Part shown: one piece after another, positions 14,953 to 24,226 of the stretch
How the letters are laid out: each line of letters begins with the position of its first letter
How positions within the stretch are numbered: position 1 is the stretch's first letter
Virus record (IMG/VR): IMGVR_UViG_3300044701_003160
Coordinates: 1 to 64,000 of that record
Length of the DNA stretch: 64,000 bases
Reading direction: 5' to 3' (one strand)
From: a virus
Made by a program: the position numbers and the translations under genes
The notes under the pieces: generated by a model
The model's database searches: none
Seen by the model: the letters and a program-made list of their open reading frames with translations, nothing else
What the model was told of the DNA's origin: nothing

Positions 14953-16576
14953 ATCCCAACTGAGTAACCAAAACGTTTAAACTGGTTACTGTTACTGGAT
15001 CAGTACTTTCAAGATTTGAAATGTGAACTTCTACGTAGTCATTTAAAATGTGTTTGTGAACATCAGTAATGTGGACAACAGTAGGAGTTCCTGCAAGTAC
15101 CTCAAAATCTAATGTAGATGCTTCTAAAATTGCATTACCATTTGAACTATCAAAAATTGCAATACTACAGGTAGTGCTTGTATCTGAAAGAACAGTTGCA
15201 GAAACTTGAGTAAGATATTCACGTTCGATGCCTGCATTACAAGTTAAACGGTTATCAGTATGTGTAAATTTAGAGTTCGTTGCTCCAGTAGTTGTAGTAA
15301 CACCCACAACTTTTACATAAGTATCAGTCGAATCAAAGGTTGTTTGAGTAGCATTATTCTTCATATAATACTGACCGATTACAAAACTATTATCAATACC
15401 ACGATTTCTCTCAAAGAAAGCATCTCTGTTGTCTATATCAGTATGAGTACTGATACCAAGTTTTGTTCCTGGACCAGAGAAATTGCAAGTCTGCAGAATA
15501 AAACTTTCAGGTTGAGCGAAATTTACACCATCTTGAACTGTAATTCCAGTATATCCAGAAGGAACAATAAAGGAACAAACGGTAACACGAATACGACGAG
15601 TAGATATAAAAGTACTTGGAAAATTCAGAATAGATTTTGTACCACCAAGTCCAAAGTTTCCACTAAACAAGCACTGGTTAAATCCTACTGTTCCTGTAGT
15701 ACCATCAAAAGTTAAGTCCTGTGAGTTTAGAAATGCACCATCAAGCAAAATAAAGTTATTATAACTTGAGATAATTCCTACCCTTACACAATTGGTAAAG
15801 TTTACTCCAAACCAATCAAGTGCGTGAACTGAAGGAATAGATGCTTGAAGATTAATTGCAAAAGGTGCTTCTAATGTAATGCTTCTCATCGGAAGAGAAT
15901 AAACACTACTCAAAAGAGCAACATCAGTCGCAATACCTGTGGATTTAATTCTGCAGTTCTCGGATGAACCACCAAGAATTGTGGTGTTATCTCCAGCAAC
16001 TAAACGATTTCCTTGTAAATCTACAGTCGTTGTGAAAAAGTAGGTATAATTGTCTTTGAGAGTGATTACTCCATCTACTGCACTTGGAAGGTCGTTTGTA
16101 CTTCCAACAAAAATAAAGTTTACAACATCATCAAGAAACTTAAATTGAGTTTCACCACCACCACCAATCGTAGCCATTTGTTGTTGGATACGATTAATGA
16201 AGAGTTGATAATGGTCGTTAAGTTGTTGAATAGTTACAAAGTTCTGGTCTAGTGGTGTAAGTGGATCGCCGTTCTTTATATTTGGTGGTTCATTTAACAG
16301 ACCTTCATTTAGTTGCTTTCTTTGTTGTGGAATTGGATTATTCTTAAGTTGCTGACGAAGCTCATACACTTCATCGTGCTGATTTACAACTAAATTCTGT
16401 AAAAAATCAATATTCTCTGTAAGTTGTTGAGTTTGTTCTTTTAATTTATCAACTTCTGTTTTTTTCTGCTCTGCCTCATACTCTTCAAAAGTTCTTTTCT
16501 TACCCGAAGAACTTTTAGGTGTTTCCGTCTTTGATGACGAACCAATATGATGTAGGATTTTAGAATATCTATTCAT
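14951..16576 (-). CDS. Fibre protein: coiled coil plus right-handed beta-helix, 541 aa
   Basis: Residues about 25-75 form a coiled coil rich in Glu, Lys and Gln. From about 150 to 430 the sequence is pectate-lyase-like beta-helix (AVDGVITLKDNYTYFFT, ILGGSSENCRIKSTG, VNFTNCVRVGIISS, LNSQDLTFDGTTG), typical of phage fibres and tailspikes. The last 100 residues form a beta-rich tip. No catalytic residues could be identified. It sits between the Tfa-like gene and the glycan operon, behind TATAAATA at 16593-16600. Probably a trimeric tail-fibre or spike protein that contacts host glycans. Confidence 0.75.
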   Translation of the reverse strand: MNRYSKILHHIGSSSKTETPKSSSGKKRTFEEYEAEQKKTEVDKLKEQTQQLTENIDFLQNLVVNQHDEVYELRQQLKNNPIPQQRKQLNEGLLNEPPNIKNGDPLTPLDQNFVTIQQLNDHYQLFINRIQQQMATIGGGGETQFKFLDDVVNFIFVGSTNDLPSAVDGVITLKDNYTYFFTTTVDLQGNRLVAGDNTTILGGSSENCRIKSTGIATDVALLSSVYSLPMRSITLEAPFAINLQASIPSVHALDWFGVNFTNCVRVGIISSYNNFILLDGAFLNSQDLTFDGTTGTVGFNQCLFSGNFGLGGTKSILNFPSTFISTRRIRVTVCSFIVPSGYTGITVQDGVNFAQPESFILQTCNFSGPGTKLGISTHTDIDNRDAFFERNRGIDNSFVIGQYYMKNNATQTTFDSTDTYVKVVGVTTTTGATNSKFTHTDNRLTCNAGIEREYLTQVSATVLSDTSTTCSIAIFDSSNGNAILEASTLDFEVLAGTPTVVHITDVHKHILNDYVEVHISNLESTDPVTVTSLNVLVTQLG

Positions 16577-16592
16577 TCTCGTGTTTTTTTAA

Positions 16593-16600
16593 TATTTATA
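16593..16600 (-). promoter_or_regulatory. Late promoter motif TATAAATA
   Basis: Exact T4 late consensus on the minus strand, 16 bases before the ATG at 16576. The TAA stop of the Tfa-like gene (16596-16598) lies inside the motif. Confidence 0.7.
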
Positions 16601-16967
16601 GTTCAGGGTGAGTAGGCCAAGTTATGCTTGTTGGAAACCCTGGTTGCTGTGGAACATCCAAAAGTGCCTGACGATAAGCAATCATATCATCTTTTTGTTG
16701 TTGAGTTAGACTTTCCCAGCGGACAGCATTCATAATATCAACGTGTACTAGAAGATACTTATCTCTTCTATCTCTTTCTTGTTTTTCAATATTTGGAAGA
16801 ACTTCTGGATTATACCATCCATTCACAGTCCAAGTCCACCCAATTTGCCCATCGTGTTGTGGAGCAACTTCAAGTCCAGGTTTATAAGGAATAAACTGTT
16901 CTGGATAATCAAGACTTACAATATTTTCTACAACTTTTGTTTGAGAGTTAAGAATACAGACTTTCAT
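16596..16967 (-). CDS. Tail-fibre assembly (Tfa)-like chaperone, 123 aa
   Basis: N-terminal half has the NGWYNPE pattern. The C-terminal half has RDKYLLVHVDIMNAVRWESL then YRQALLDVPQQPGFPTSITW, matching the RDxxL...YRQALxDxPxQxGFPxxxxWP ending of Tfa/gp38-type tail-fibre assembly proteins. It lies 12 bases downstream of the collagen/Gly-rich fibre gene, as tfa genes lie behind their fibre genes. A strong AGGAGG (16975-16980) precedes the ATG and follows the upstream TAA directly. It should help fold or cap the adjacent fibre. Confidence 0.75.
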   Translation of the reverse strand: MKVCILNSQTKVVENIVSLDYPEQFIPYKPGLEVAPQHDGQIGWTWTVNGWYNPEVLPNIEKQERDRRDKYLLVHVDIMNAVRWESLTQQQKDDMIAYRQALLDVPQQPGFPTSITWPTHPEL

Positions 16968-16979
16968 TTTTATACCTCC

Positions 16980-18170
16980 TTATGTTCCATATTCAATAAT
17001 AAAGATTAAACCATCACCACCAGCACCACCAACAGCACCACCAGCACCAGCATTACTTAAGTTTCTGGATGCACCACCACCACCACCTGCACCTGGAGTA
17101 GATGTTACGGATGCACCTGCTGAAGCAGTGTTTGTAACAGTATATCCACCACTACCACCACCAGCATAGAATGATGCTCCACCATTACCACCAGCAGCAA
17201 ATGCAGCAACAGAAGCAACAGCAAATCCAGATTGCCCTCTTGCATTAATATCTCCACCTGTTGCAGCACCACCAGTTCCACCGTCTGCATAAACTGCAGT
17301 CGCAGCAGTAGAGTTTCCTGTTCCTCCTAGTCCACCATTTGCGGTTAGATCTGCACCAGCACCGGCAGGATTAAATGTTGTTGTTCCTCCAGTTGCACCA
17401 GTTGCACCAGCGGTTGTTCCACCAGCACCACCAAGTCCAATCGCATATGTTGCATTTGCACCCAGTTCTGCAATTGTATAAAGTTTAATTGCAGTTCCTC
17501 CTGCACCTCCTCCTGCACCAACAGATGAATTAGAGGTATCAGTTCCTGATGCATTTCCACCTCCACCACCTGCACCAGTACAGTAAACCATAATATGAGT
17601 TGTTCCTGCTGTTGGAGTATATGTAGTGCCTGAAGTAAGTGCAATTTCTCTTACTGTTGCGATACCTGCAGAACCAGAAGTACCAAGAGGTCCTTGAAGT
17701 CCTTGAGTGCCTTGAGAACTTAATCCACCTTGAACTCCTTGATTTGCAAGGCCTTGAAGACCCTGAAGACCTTGAGTACCTTGATTACTTAAACCTTGAG
17801 TACCTTGATTACTTAAACCCTGAGCCCCTTGATTTGCAAGGCCTTGAAGACCCTGAAGACCTTGAGTACCCTGGTTTCCTGTTCCTTGAACACCTTGAAT
17901 TGAGATACCTTGAGTACCTTGTCTTCCTTGAAGTCCTTGAGTGCCCTGGTTTCCTGTTCCTTGAAGACCTTGAGTACCTTGATTACTTAGACCTTGAGTT
18001 CCTTGATTGCCTGTTCCTTGGAGACCTTGAGTACCTTGGTTTGAAAGACCTTGAGTTCCTTGGTTCCCTGTTCCTTGGAGACCCTGAAGACCTTGAGAAC
18101 CTTGGAGACCCTGAGCACCTTGAGTACCTTCAAATGTCGAACCTAAGAATGTAGAAAGATTTGTCGGCAT
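16980..18170 (-). CDS. Collagen-like tail fibre with Gly-rich C-terminal tip, 396 aa
   Basis: Residues 11-160 are Gly-X-Y repeats in which Y is nearly always Gln (GTQGLQG, GNQGTQG). After a short strand region, residues about 195-390 are exceptionally Gly/Ala-rich (GAGGGGG, GGAGGTTAG, GAGGGGGASR) and end FIIEYGT. This resembles Gly-rich adhesin tips of phage fibres such as polyglycine-helix gp38 types. A trimeric collagen shaft with an adhesin head is the likely structure. Its partner chaperone gene follows at once. Confidence 0.8.
   Translation of the reverse strand: MPTNLSTFLGSTFEGTQGAQGLQGSQGLQGLQGTGNQGTQGLSNQGTQGLQGTGNQGTQGLSNQGTQGLQGTGNQGTQGLQGRQGTQGISIQGVQGTGNQGTQGLQGLQGLANQGAQGLSNQGTQGLSNQGTQGLQGLQGLANQGVQGGLSSQGTQGLQGPLGTSGSAGIATVREIALTSGTTYTPTAGTTHIMVYCTGAGGGGGNASGTDTSNSSVGAGGGAGGTAIKLYTIAELGANATYAIGLGGAGGTTAGATGATGGTTTFNPAGAGADLTANGGLGGTGNSTAATAVYADGGTGGAATGGDINARGQSGFAVASVAAFAAGGNGGASFYAGGGSGGYTVTNTASAGASVTSTPGAGGGGGASRNLSNAGAGGAVGGAGGDGLIFIIEYGT
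17690..18135 (-). repeat. Collagen-like coding repeat array
   Basis: Tandem 9-bp units coding Gly-X-Gln (about 48 triplets). Near-identical units are shared with the arrays at 18915-19560, 24785-25385, 26150-26760 and 30270-31725. Confidence 0.85.
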
Positions 18171-18181
18171 ATTGATTACTT

Positions 18182-19795
18182 TTAATTAATTTTTTTTTCT
18201 AATTCAACTATTGCATCAATTAACATCGCAATTAGTGGTATGTAACGAACAGATTTAACTCCATTTGTTTCAGAAACAAGTTCTGGTAAAATCTTTTCAA
18301 CTTCTTGAGCGATTAAACCATAACTCTTTTCGCCTGTTGTTTTCCAATTAAATGAAACTGGTGAGAGTTTTTTGATAGTTTCTATGCTGTTATTTAGTTT
18401 TGTTACGTCTGTTTTAAGATTTTTATCTGATGCTGAATTAAAATCAATTGCAGTAATTTGACCTGTTGTTGCATTAAATGATAGGTAATTGGTAGTTGTT
18501 GTAACTTTAGGTGTAGTGTTTGTTCCTGCAGCAGAAACCATTACCGGATATAAAGTTGATGATGTGGTATCATTTGCAGCATTAATAACGTTGTTGGGCC
18601 CTGCTGGTCCCGTATATGCATATACTTCCCAAGTAGTTCCATCATATACAAATTCAACTTCAATTCCTTTAATATCTAATACAAAATCATCAGCAACTCC
18701 TTCAATTGTTGATCCATTTCTTGCAACTGTTAGATTATTTGTGAACCAATCAGCACCATCAGCGAATATTACATTATCTCCTGTTGTTGGAGTTGCTGGA
18801 AGTGTGATTGTAAATACTCCACCCGAAGTATCTGCAATAATTCTATCTCCAGTAACTGCAGTATATGTTGTTATCTTTCTTGTCCAAGGAGAAGTTCCTC
18901 CACCAGAACCAGAAGCTCCTTGAAGTCCCTGAATTGAGATACCTTGAGTTCCTTGAGTTCCTTGAGTTCCTTGAGTAGTACCAGATAAACCTTGAGTTCC
19001 TTGATTACCTGTTCCTTGGAGACCCTGAAGTCCTTGAGTTCCTTGAGTAGTACCAGCTAAACCTTGAGTTCCTTGATTGCCTGTTCCTTGAGTACCTTGT
19101 CTTCCTTGAAGTCCTTGAGTACCTTGGTTTGAAAGTCCCTGAAGACCTTGAGTACCCTGGTTTCCTGTTCCCTGAAGTCCTTGGAGACCTTGTGTTCCTT
19201 GAGTAGTACCAGCTAAACCTTGAGTACCCTGGTTTCCTGTTCCTTGGAGACCCTGAAGTCCTTGAGAACCTTGAGTAGTACCAGCTAAACCTTGAGTACC
19301 CTGGTTTCCTGTTCCCTGAAGTCCTTGGAGACCTTGTGTTCCTTGAGTACCTTGGTTTGAAAGTCCCTGAAGACCTTGAGTTCCTTGGTTTGAAAGTCCT
19401 TGAAGTCCTTGAGAACCTTGAGTAGTACCAGCCAGTCCTTGAGTTCCCTGATTACCCGTTCCTTGAACACCCTGAAGTCCTTGAGTTCCTTGAGTAGTAC
19501 CAGCTAAACCTTGAGTTCCTTGATTAGATGTTCCTTGAAGACCCTGAAGACCTTGAGCACCAGAACCTGCAGAACTAGTCCAAGCAATACCAACACCTGT
19601 TGATATTAAAACCGACCCACCAGCACCTACATTATTATTAGTATCATAAAGTCCACCACGAAGTCTTAAAGAACCATCTACATCTAATTTTTGTGTTGGA
19701 TTTGTGGTTCCTATTCCAATTCTATCTGTAGCAATATCAACATACAGATTAGAATCAGAAACTAAATTTGCGGTGTATCTTGTTCTATCTGCCAT
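18182..19795 (-). CDS. Collagen-like tail fibre with S74 intramolecular chaperone, 537 aa
   Basis: The N-terminus (MADRTRYTANLVSDSNLYVD) leads to the RIGIGTTNPTQKLDVDG fibre motif. Residues about 80-300 are Gly-X-Gln collagen repeats. Residues about 305-440 are a beta-rich head (TAVTGDRIIADTSGG). From about 453 there is a peptidase S74 / endosialidase-type chaperone: SDKNLKTDVTKL, SFNWKTTGEKSYGLIAQEVE, and a C-terminal coiled coil. S74 domains trimerise fibres and usually cut themselves off before the conserved Ser. This is a trimeric receptor-binding fibre. The late motif CTAAATA lies 13 bases upstream (19809-19815). Confidence 0.9.
   Translation of the reverse strand: MADRTRYTANLVSDSNLYVDIATDRIGIGTTNPTQKLDVDGSLRLRGGLYDTNNNVGAGGSVLISTGVGIAWTSSAGSGAQGLQGLQGTSNQGTQGLAGTTQGTQGLQGVQGTGNQGTQGLAGTTQGSQGLQGLSNQGTQGLQGLSNQGTQGTQGLQGLQGTGNQGTQGLAGTTQGSQGLQGLQGTGNQGTQGLAGTTQGTQGLQGLQGTGNQGTQGLQGLSNQGTQGLQGRQGTQGTGNQGTQGLAGTTQGTQGLQGLQGTGNQGTQGLSGTTQGTQGTQGTQGISIQGLQGASGSGGGTSPWTRKITTYTAVTGDRIIADTSGGVFTITLPATPTTGDNVIFADGADWFTNNLTVARNGSTIEGVADDFVLDIKGIEVEFVYDGTTWEVYAYTGPAGPNNVINAANDTTSSTLYPVMVSAAGTNTTPKVTTTTNYLSFNATTGQITAIDFNSASDKNLKTDVTKLNNSIETIKKLSPVSFNWKTTGEKSYGLIAQEVEKILPELVSETNGVKSVRYIPLIAMLIDAIVELEKKIN
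18905..19560 (-). repeat. Collagen-like coding repeat array
   Basis: About 70 Gly-X-Gln triplets interrupted regularly by Leu-Ala-Gly-Thr-Thr-Gln, with several near-identical 60-100 bp blocks (for example around 19200-19230 and 19265-19300). Confidence 0.8.
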
Positions 19796-19808
19796 TAGAC
19801 TTTCTAGT

Positions 19809-19815
19809 TATTTAG
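19809..19815 (-). promoter_or_regulatory. Late promoter motif CTAAATA
   Basis: Minus-strand cyanophage-type late motif just after the stop at 19817 and 13 bases before the ATG at 19795. The short distance makes it less certain than the others. Confidence 0.4.
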
Positions 19816-19816
19816 A

Positions 19817-22800
19817 TTAATTAAGTAAATCATACTGACGAAGGGCTCTTGTACCAGTACCAACAATATATAACTTATCTAAATTATTACTCAGTGCAAT
19901 ACCACTAGGAGTTGCTTCTTCTACTCCAACATATAAGGACTTAAAAGTAAAACTCAAATCCCAAGGAACCTCAAGGTCATAAGAAAAAACAGTATCACTA
20001 GTATCTCCAACAATAAAAACTCTAGTACCATCAGGACTGAAATAAAGACCTCGTGCTGTTGCTTCTTGTGCTCCAACAAAAAGAAATTTATTATCATAAG
20101 ATGCAGTAATAATATCCCAAGGAGTACTTAAATTATATTGAAAAATTCTATCATTATTGGTTCCTAAAATATAAACCTTAGTACCATCAGATTTAAAATA
20201 AAGTGCTGATATTGCTGTCTCTTGAGTGATTACAGAAAAACTCTTATTTGCATAAGAAGCAGTATTCACTTCCCAAGGAGTTGCTAAGGTGTACTGATAT
20301 ATTGCATCATTAGTTTCACCTAAAACATACATTGCAGTACCACCAGCACCAATGTAAAGTCCTGTTGGTGCTGTACTAGTTTGAGTTGTTACATAAAAAC
20401 TGGTTGAGTATCCTGCAGTACTTATGTTCCAAGCAGTACCTAAGTTAAATTGATGAACATATTCGCCATTTGCAGTTAATCCAGCACCAGCAGCAGTTTG
20501 ACCTAGAACATAAACTTTAGTACCATCATCACTAAAAGTTAAATCTTGTGGTACACTTTCTCTTGCTGATATATTAGAAGATATGCCATAATAAAATGCT
20601 GTAGAAACATCATATGCTGTTCCTAAGGTGTATTGGTATATTGTATCATTATTAGAACCTATGATATACATGGAAGTACCGGCAGCACCGATAGTAACTC
20701 CTTGTGGTGTTCCGTCTTGAACAGTTACAGAAAATCCCTTAATATTATAAGGGCTAATTGCAGTACTAATGTCCCAGGCAGTTCTTAATGAATAAACAAA
20801 AACTCTATCGCTAGTGCTTCCAACAATATAAACTTTAGTACCATTAGTATTAAAATAAAGGCCTGTTGGAGTTAATTCTTCTCCACCAATATTAAAAGAC
20901 TTAGAATCATAAGAAGCACTTGTTACATCCCAAGGTCTTGATAATGAATATTGGTAAATAACGTCACCAGTTTGTCCTACAATATAAAACTTAGTTCCGT
21001 CAGGTTTGAAGTAAAATGCAGTTGGAGTTGCATCTGTTAGATTAAAACTATTTACGGAACTTGTAATGTCCCAGGCAGTTATAAGAGGATACTCAAATAC
21101 TCTATCACTATTAGTTCCTACAACATAAACCTTAGTGCCAGTAGGATTAAAATAAAGTCCTGTTGGTAATGTTTCTTGTGTTCCAATGTGCAAGGTTCTT
21201 GTGTATTCTCCTAATTCCCAAGGAATTTCAAGATTGTATTGATAAACCCTATCATTAGTATCTCCGACAATGTAAACTTGAGTACCATCAGGACTGAAAT
21301 AAAGACCTCGTGCTGTTGCTTCTTGAGTTCCAACATAAAGTGTCTTACCATCATAAGAACCAGTACTTACATCCCAGGCAGTTCCTAATGAGTATTGGTA
21401 GATTGTATCATTATTAATACCTACAATATAAACCTTAGTACCATCTGATTTAAAATAAAGTGCTGATGCTGTGGCTTCTTGACCATTTACGGCAAGACTC
21501 TTATTCGTATAAGAAGCAGTATTCACTTCCCAAGGAGTTGCTAAGGTATATTGATAGATTGTACTGCTATTATTCACATACAATGCAGTTCCGGCAGCAC
21601 CAATAGTAAGTCCTGATGGTAATATACTAGTCTGTGGTGTTACATAAAAACTTGTAGAGTATCCTGCAGTACCTACATTCCATGCAGTACCTAAATTGAA
21701 CTGATGAACATATTCTGCCCCTGCAGTTACTCCAGCACCCGCTGCCTGCAATCCCACTACAAAAACCTTAGTACCATCATCACTAAAAGTTAAATCTTGT
21801 AGAGATGCTTCTCTTGCTGATATATTACTGGATATTCCTGAATAAGATGCTGTAGAAACATCATATGCTGTTCCTAAGGTGTATTGATAGATGGTATTAC
21901 TAGTAGCACCTGAAATATACATTACAGTTCCAGCAGCACCTATAAAAACTCCCGACGGTGTTGCATCTTGACTCACAGAAAAATTCTTACCACTATACGG
22001 TTGTACTACAGTGCTTATATCCCAGGCAGTACCTAAGGTATATTGGTAGATTGTATCATTAGTGGTTCCTAAAATATAAACCTTAGTACCATCGGATTTA
22101 AAATAAAGTGCTGATGCTGTGGCTTCTTGTTGACCATTTACGGCAAGACTCTTATTTGCATAAGAAGCAGTATTGACTTCCCAAGGAGTTTCTAAGGTGT
22201 ACTGATATATTGCATCATTTGTACTACTTACGACATACATTGCAGTTCCACCAGCACCAATAGTAAGTCCTGTTGGTGATATACCAGTTTGTGCTGTAAC
22301 ATTAAAACTTGTAAAGTATCCTGCAGTACCTACATTCCAAGCGGTGCCTAGATTGAATTGATGAACATATTCTAATCCTGCAGTTACTCCAGCACCAGCA
22401 GCAGTTTCCCCAATTACATAAACCTTAGTTCCATCATCACTAAAAGTTAAATCTGTCGGTACAGTTTCTCTTGCTGCTATACTAGAAGATATTCCTGAAT
22501 AAGATGCTGTAGAAACATCATATGCTGTTCCTAAGGTGTATTGGTATATTGTATCATTTGTGGAACCTACAATATACATAGCAGTTCCAGCAGCACCGAT
22601 AGTAACTCCTTGTGGTAGTGCATCTTGAGAACCAACAGGAAAAGAGTTTAATATTGGTGCAGTCTTAATGTCCCAAGGTGTTGTAAGTGGTAAAGTCCAT
22701 ACTCTATCACTTGTATCACCTAAAACATAAGCAGCAGTACCATCAGGTTTAATATAAAGTGATTGTGGTGAGGCCTCAAGATTTCCTACAAAAGCAGATG

Positions 22801-23863
22801 GAGTAAAATCTACGGTACTTATGTCCCATGGAGTTATTAATGAGTACTGATAAACGATGTTATTAGCACTTCCAACAATAAAAACTTTAGTACCATCAGG
22901 ACTGAAGTAAAGTCCTGTTGGAGTTAATTCTTGTGCTCCAATATAAAAGTATTTTGTATCATAAGAACCAGTACTAATGTCCCAAGGAGTATTTACTGAA
23001 TATTGAAAAATTGTATCATTACTATTACCTACAACATAAACTTTAGTGCCATCTGGTTTAAAATAAAGTGCATTTGTAGTACCTTCTTGAGTACTTACGG
23101 CAAGACTCTTATTTGCATAAGAAGCAGTATTGACTTCCCAAGGAGTTCCTAAGGTATATTGAAAGATTGCTGAATTAGTAGTAACATACATCGCGGTACC
23201 ACCAACACCAATATAAAGTCCGGTTGGATTTGTGCCAGTTTGTGCTGTAACATTAAAACTTGTGGAGTATCCTGCAGTACCTACATTCCAAGCGGTGCCT
23301 AGATTGAATTGATGGACATATTCTAATCCTGCAATTACTCCAGCACCAGCAGCAGTATTTCCTACCACATAAACTTTAGTACCATCATCACTAAAGATGA
23401 GGTCTCTTGGTTCAGTTTCTCTTGCTGCTATACTAGAAGATATTCCTGAATAAGATGCTGTAGAAACATCATAGGCAGTACTTAAGGTATATTGATATAT
23501 TGAATCATTTGTGGAACCTACAATATACATAGCAGTTCCAGCAGCACCGATAGTAACTCCTTGTGCTGTTCCATCTTGAGAACCAACATAAGCACTCTTG
23601 AGGTTAAAATCACAAGTAATCCCAAAACCACTCAAAGAAAACTGATGTATTCTATCAGTTGTACTATCACTTAAATAAAGTCTTGTTTCATCTGGAGAAA
23701 TATACAAATCACTAATTGCTGCAACTCCAGGTATATTCAAGTTAGATTGGGTATTATAAACATATCTACTCAAATCAGCAGTATTCTTGACTAATGATAC
23801 ATTATCATCAGATTCATATATTCCACTTACACCAACCCGATTACCTATAAGTTTTCTCACCAT
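19817..23863 (-). CDS. Giant beta-propeller repeat protein, 1348 aa
   Basis: Built from about 25 repeats of roughly 50 residues with the core GTKVYVVGxxNDTIYQYxLxTPWDISTxSY, alternating with PxGLYFxPDGT segments. This resembles YncE/NHL-type propeller repeats. A special unit with TAAGAG...EYVHQF recurs as units 3, 9, 13 and 21. With 24-25 units it could form several propellers in tandem. There is no signal peptide; its place among fibre genes indicates a virion protein, perhaps a carbohydrate-binding distal fibre. It directly follows the small beta-sandwich gene (its ATG touches that stop). Confidence 0.8.
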   Translation of the reverse strand: MVRKLIGNRVGVSGIYESDDNVSLVKNTADLSRYVYNTQSNLNIPGVAAISDLYISPDETRLYLSDSTTDRIHQFSLSGFGITCDFNLKSAYVGSQDGTAQGVTIGAAGTAMYIVGSTNDSIYQYTLSTAYDVSTASYSGISSSIAARETEPRDLIFSDDGTKVYVVGNTAAGAGVIAGLEYVHQFNLGTAWNVGTAGYSTSFNVTAQTGTNPTGLYIGVGGTAMYVTTNSAIFQYTLGTPWEVNTASYANKSLAVSTQEGTTNALYFKPDGTKVYVVGNSNDTIFQYSVNTPWDISTGSYDTKYFYIGAQELTPTGLYFSPDGTKVFIVGSANNIVYQYSLITPWDISTVDFTPSAFVGNLEASPQSLYIKPDGTAAYVLGDTSDRVWTLPLTTPWDIKTAPILNSFPVGSQDALPQGVTIGAAGTAMYIVGSTNDTIYQYTLGTAYDVSTASYSGISSSIAARETVPTDLTFSDDGTKVYVIGETAAGAGVTAGLEYVHQFNLGTAWNVGTAGYFTSFNVTAQTGISPTGLTIGAGGTAMYVVSSTNDAIYQYTLETPWEVNTASYANKSLAVNGQQEATASALYFKSDGTKVYILGTTNDTIYQYTLGTAWDISTVVQPYSGKNFSVSQDATPSGVFIGAAGTVMYISGATSNTIYQYTLGTAYDVSTASYSGISSNISAREASLQDLTFSDDGTKVFVVGLQAAGAGVTAGAEYVHQFNLGTAWNVGTAGYSTSFYVTPQTSILPSGLTIGAAGTALYVNNSSTIYQYTLATPWEVNTASYTNKSLAVNGQEATASALYFKSDGTKVYIVGINNDTIYQYSLGTAWDVSTGSYDGKTLYVGTQEATARGLYFSPDGTQVYIVGDTNDRVYQYNLEIPWELGEYTRTLHIGTQETLPTGLYFNPTGTKVYVVGTNSDRVFEYPLITAWDITSSVNSFNLTDATPTAFYFKPDGTKFYIVGQTGDVIYQYSLSRPWDVTSASYDSKSFNIGGEELTPTGLYFNTNGTKVYIVGSTSDRVFVYSLRTAWDISTAISPYNIKGFSVTVQDGTPQGVTIGAAGTSMYIIGSNNDTIYQYTLGTAYDVSTAFYYGISSNISARESVPQDLTFSDDGTKVYVLGQTAAGAGLTANGEYVHQFNLGTAWNISTAGYSTSFYVTTQTSTAPTGLYIGAGGTAMYVLGETNDAIYQYTLATPWEVNTASYANKSFSVITQETAISALYFKSDGTKVYILGTNNDRIFQYNLSTPWDIITASYDNKFLFVGAQEATARGLYFSPDGTRVFIVGDTSDTVFSYDLEVPWDLSFTFKSLYVGVEEATPSGIALSNNLDKLYIVGTGTRALRQYDLLN

Positions 23864-24225
23864 TAAGAAATCTCCTCATAAGAAATTGTTACATCAATAC
23901 CATTTGCAGCACTTGCCTGTGCTCTGATACCAACATTTTCTTCTAAGTAAAAGTATGTTTCTTTTGTTGAAATTACTTGAGTTGCATCAGCAGGAACTGA
24001 TACTGTTTTTGCAAGATAAGTATCAGTTCCACTTCTTAAAATGCTGATACTAATATCAACAGCAGTGGAACCATTTGTGTTTGCTGCAAAGATGCTGTTG
24101 ATTTTAAAGACTTTATTGCTTGCTGAGGTGTTTGTTAGAATACCTGTAATTGCTGTAGTTCCAACGCTCACACTTGAGGTAATGCCCGTAATTGTTGTTG
24201 GATTTTTAAGATTTGGTGCAGCCAT
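23863..24225 (-). CDS. Small beta-sandwich virion protein, 120 aa
   Basis: Begins MAAPNLKNPTTITGIT and has a beta-rich pattern with ILTNTSASNKVFKINSIFAAN, ISILRSGTDTYLAKTVSVPA and LEENVGIRAQAS. This is the build of small structural proteins found with cyanophage fibres. The same fold pattern recurs at 27019-27348 and twice in 46253-47185. It may be an adaptor or cap at a fibre. Its stop overlaps the propeller ATG. Confidence 0.7.
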   Translation of the reverse strand: MAAPNLKNPTTITGITSSVSVGTTAITGILTNTSASNKVFKINSIFAANTNGSTAVDISISILRSGTDTYLAKTVSVPADATQVISTKETYFYLEENVGIRAQASAANGIDVTISYEEIS

Positions 24226-24226
24226 T

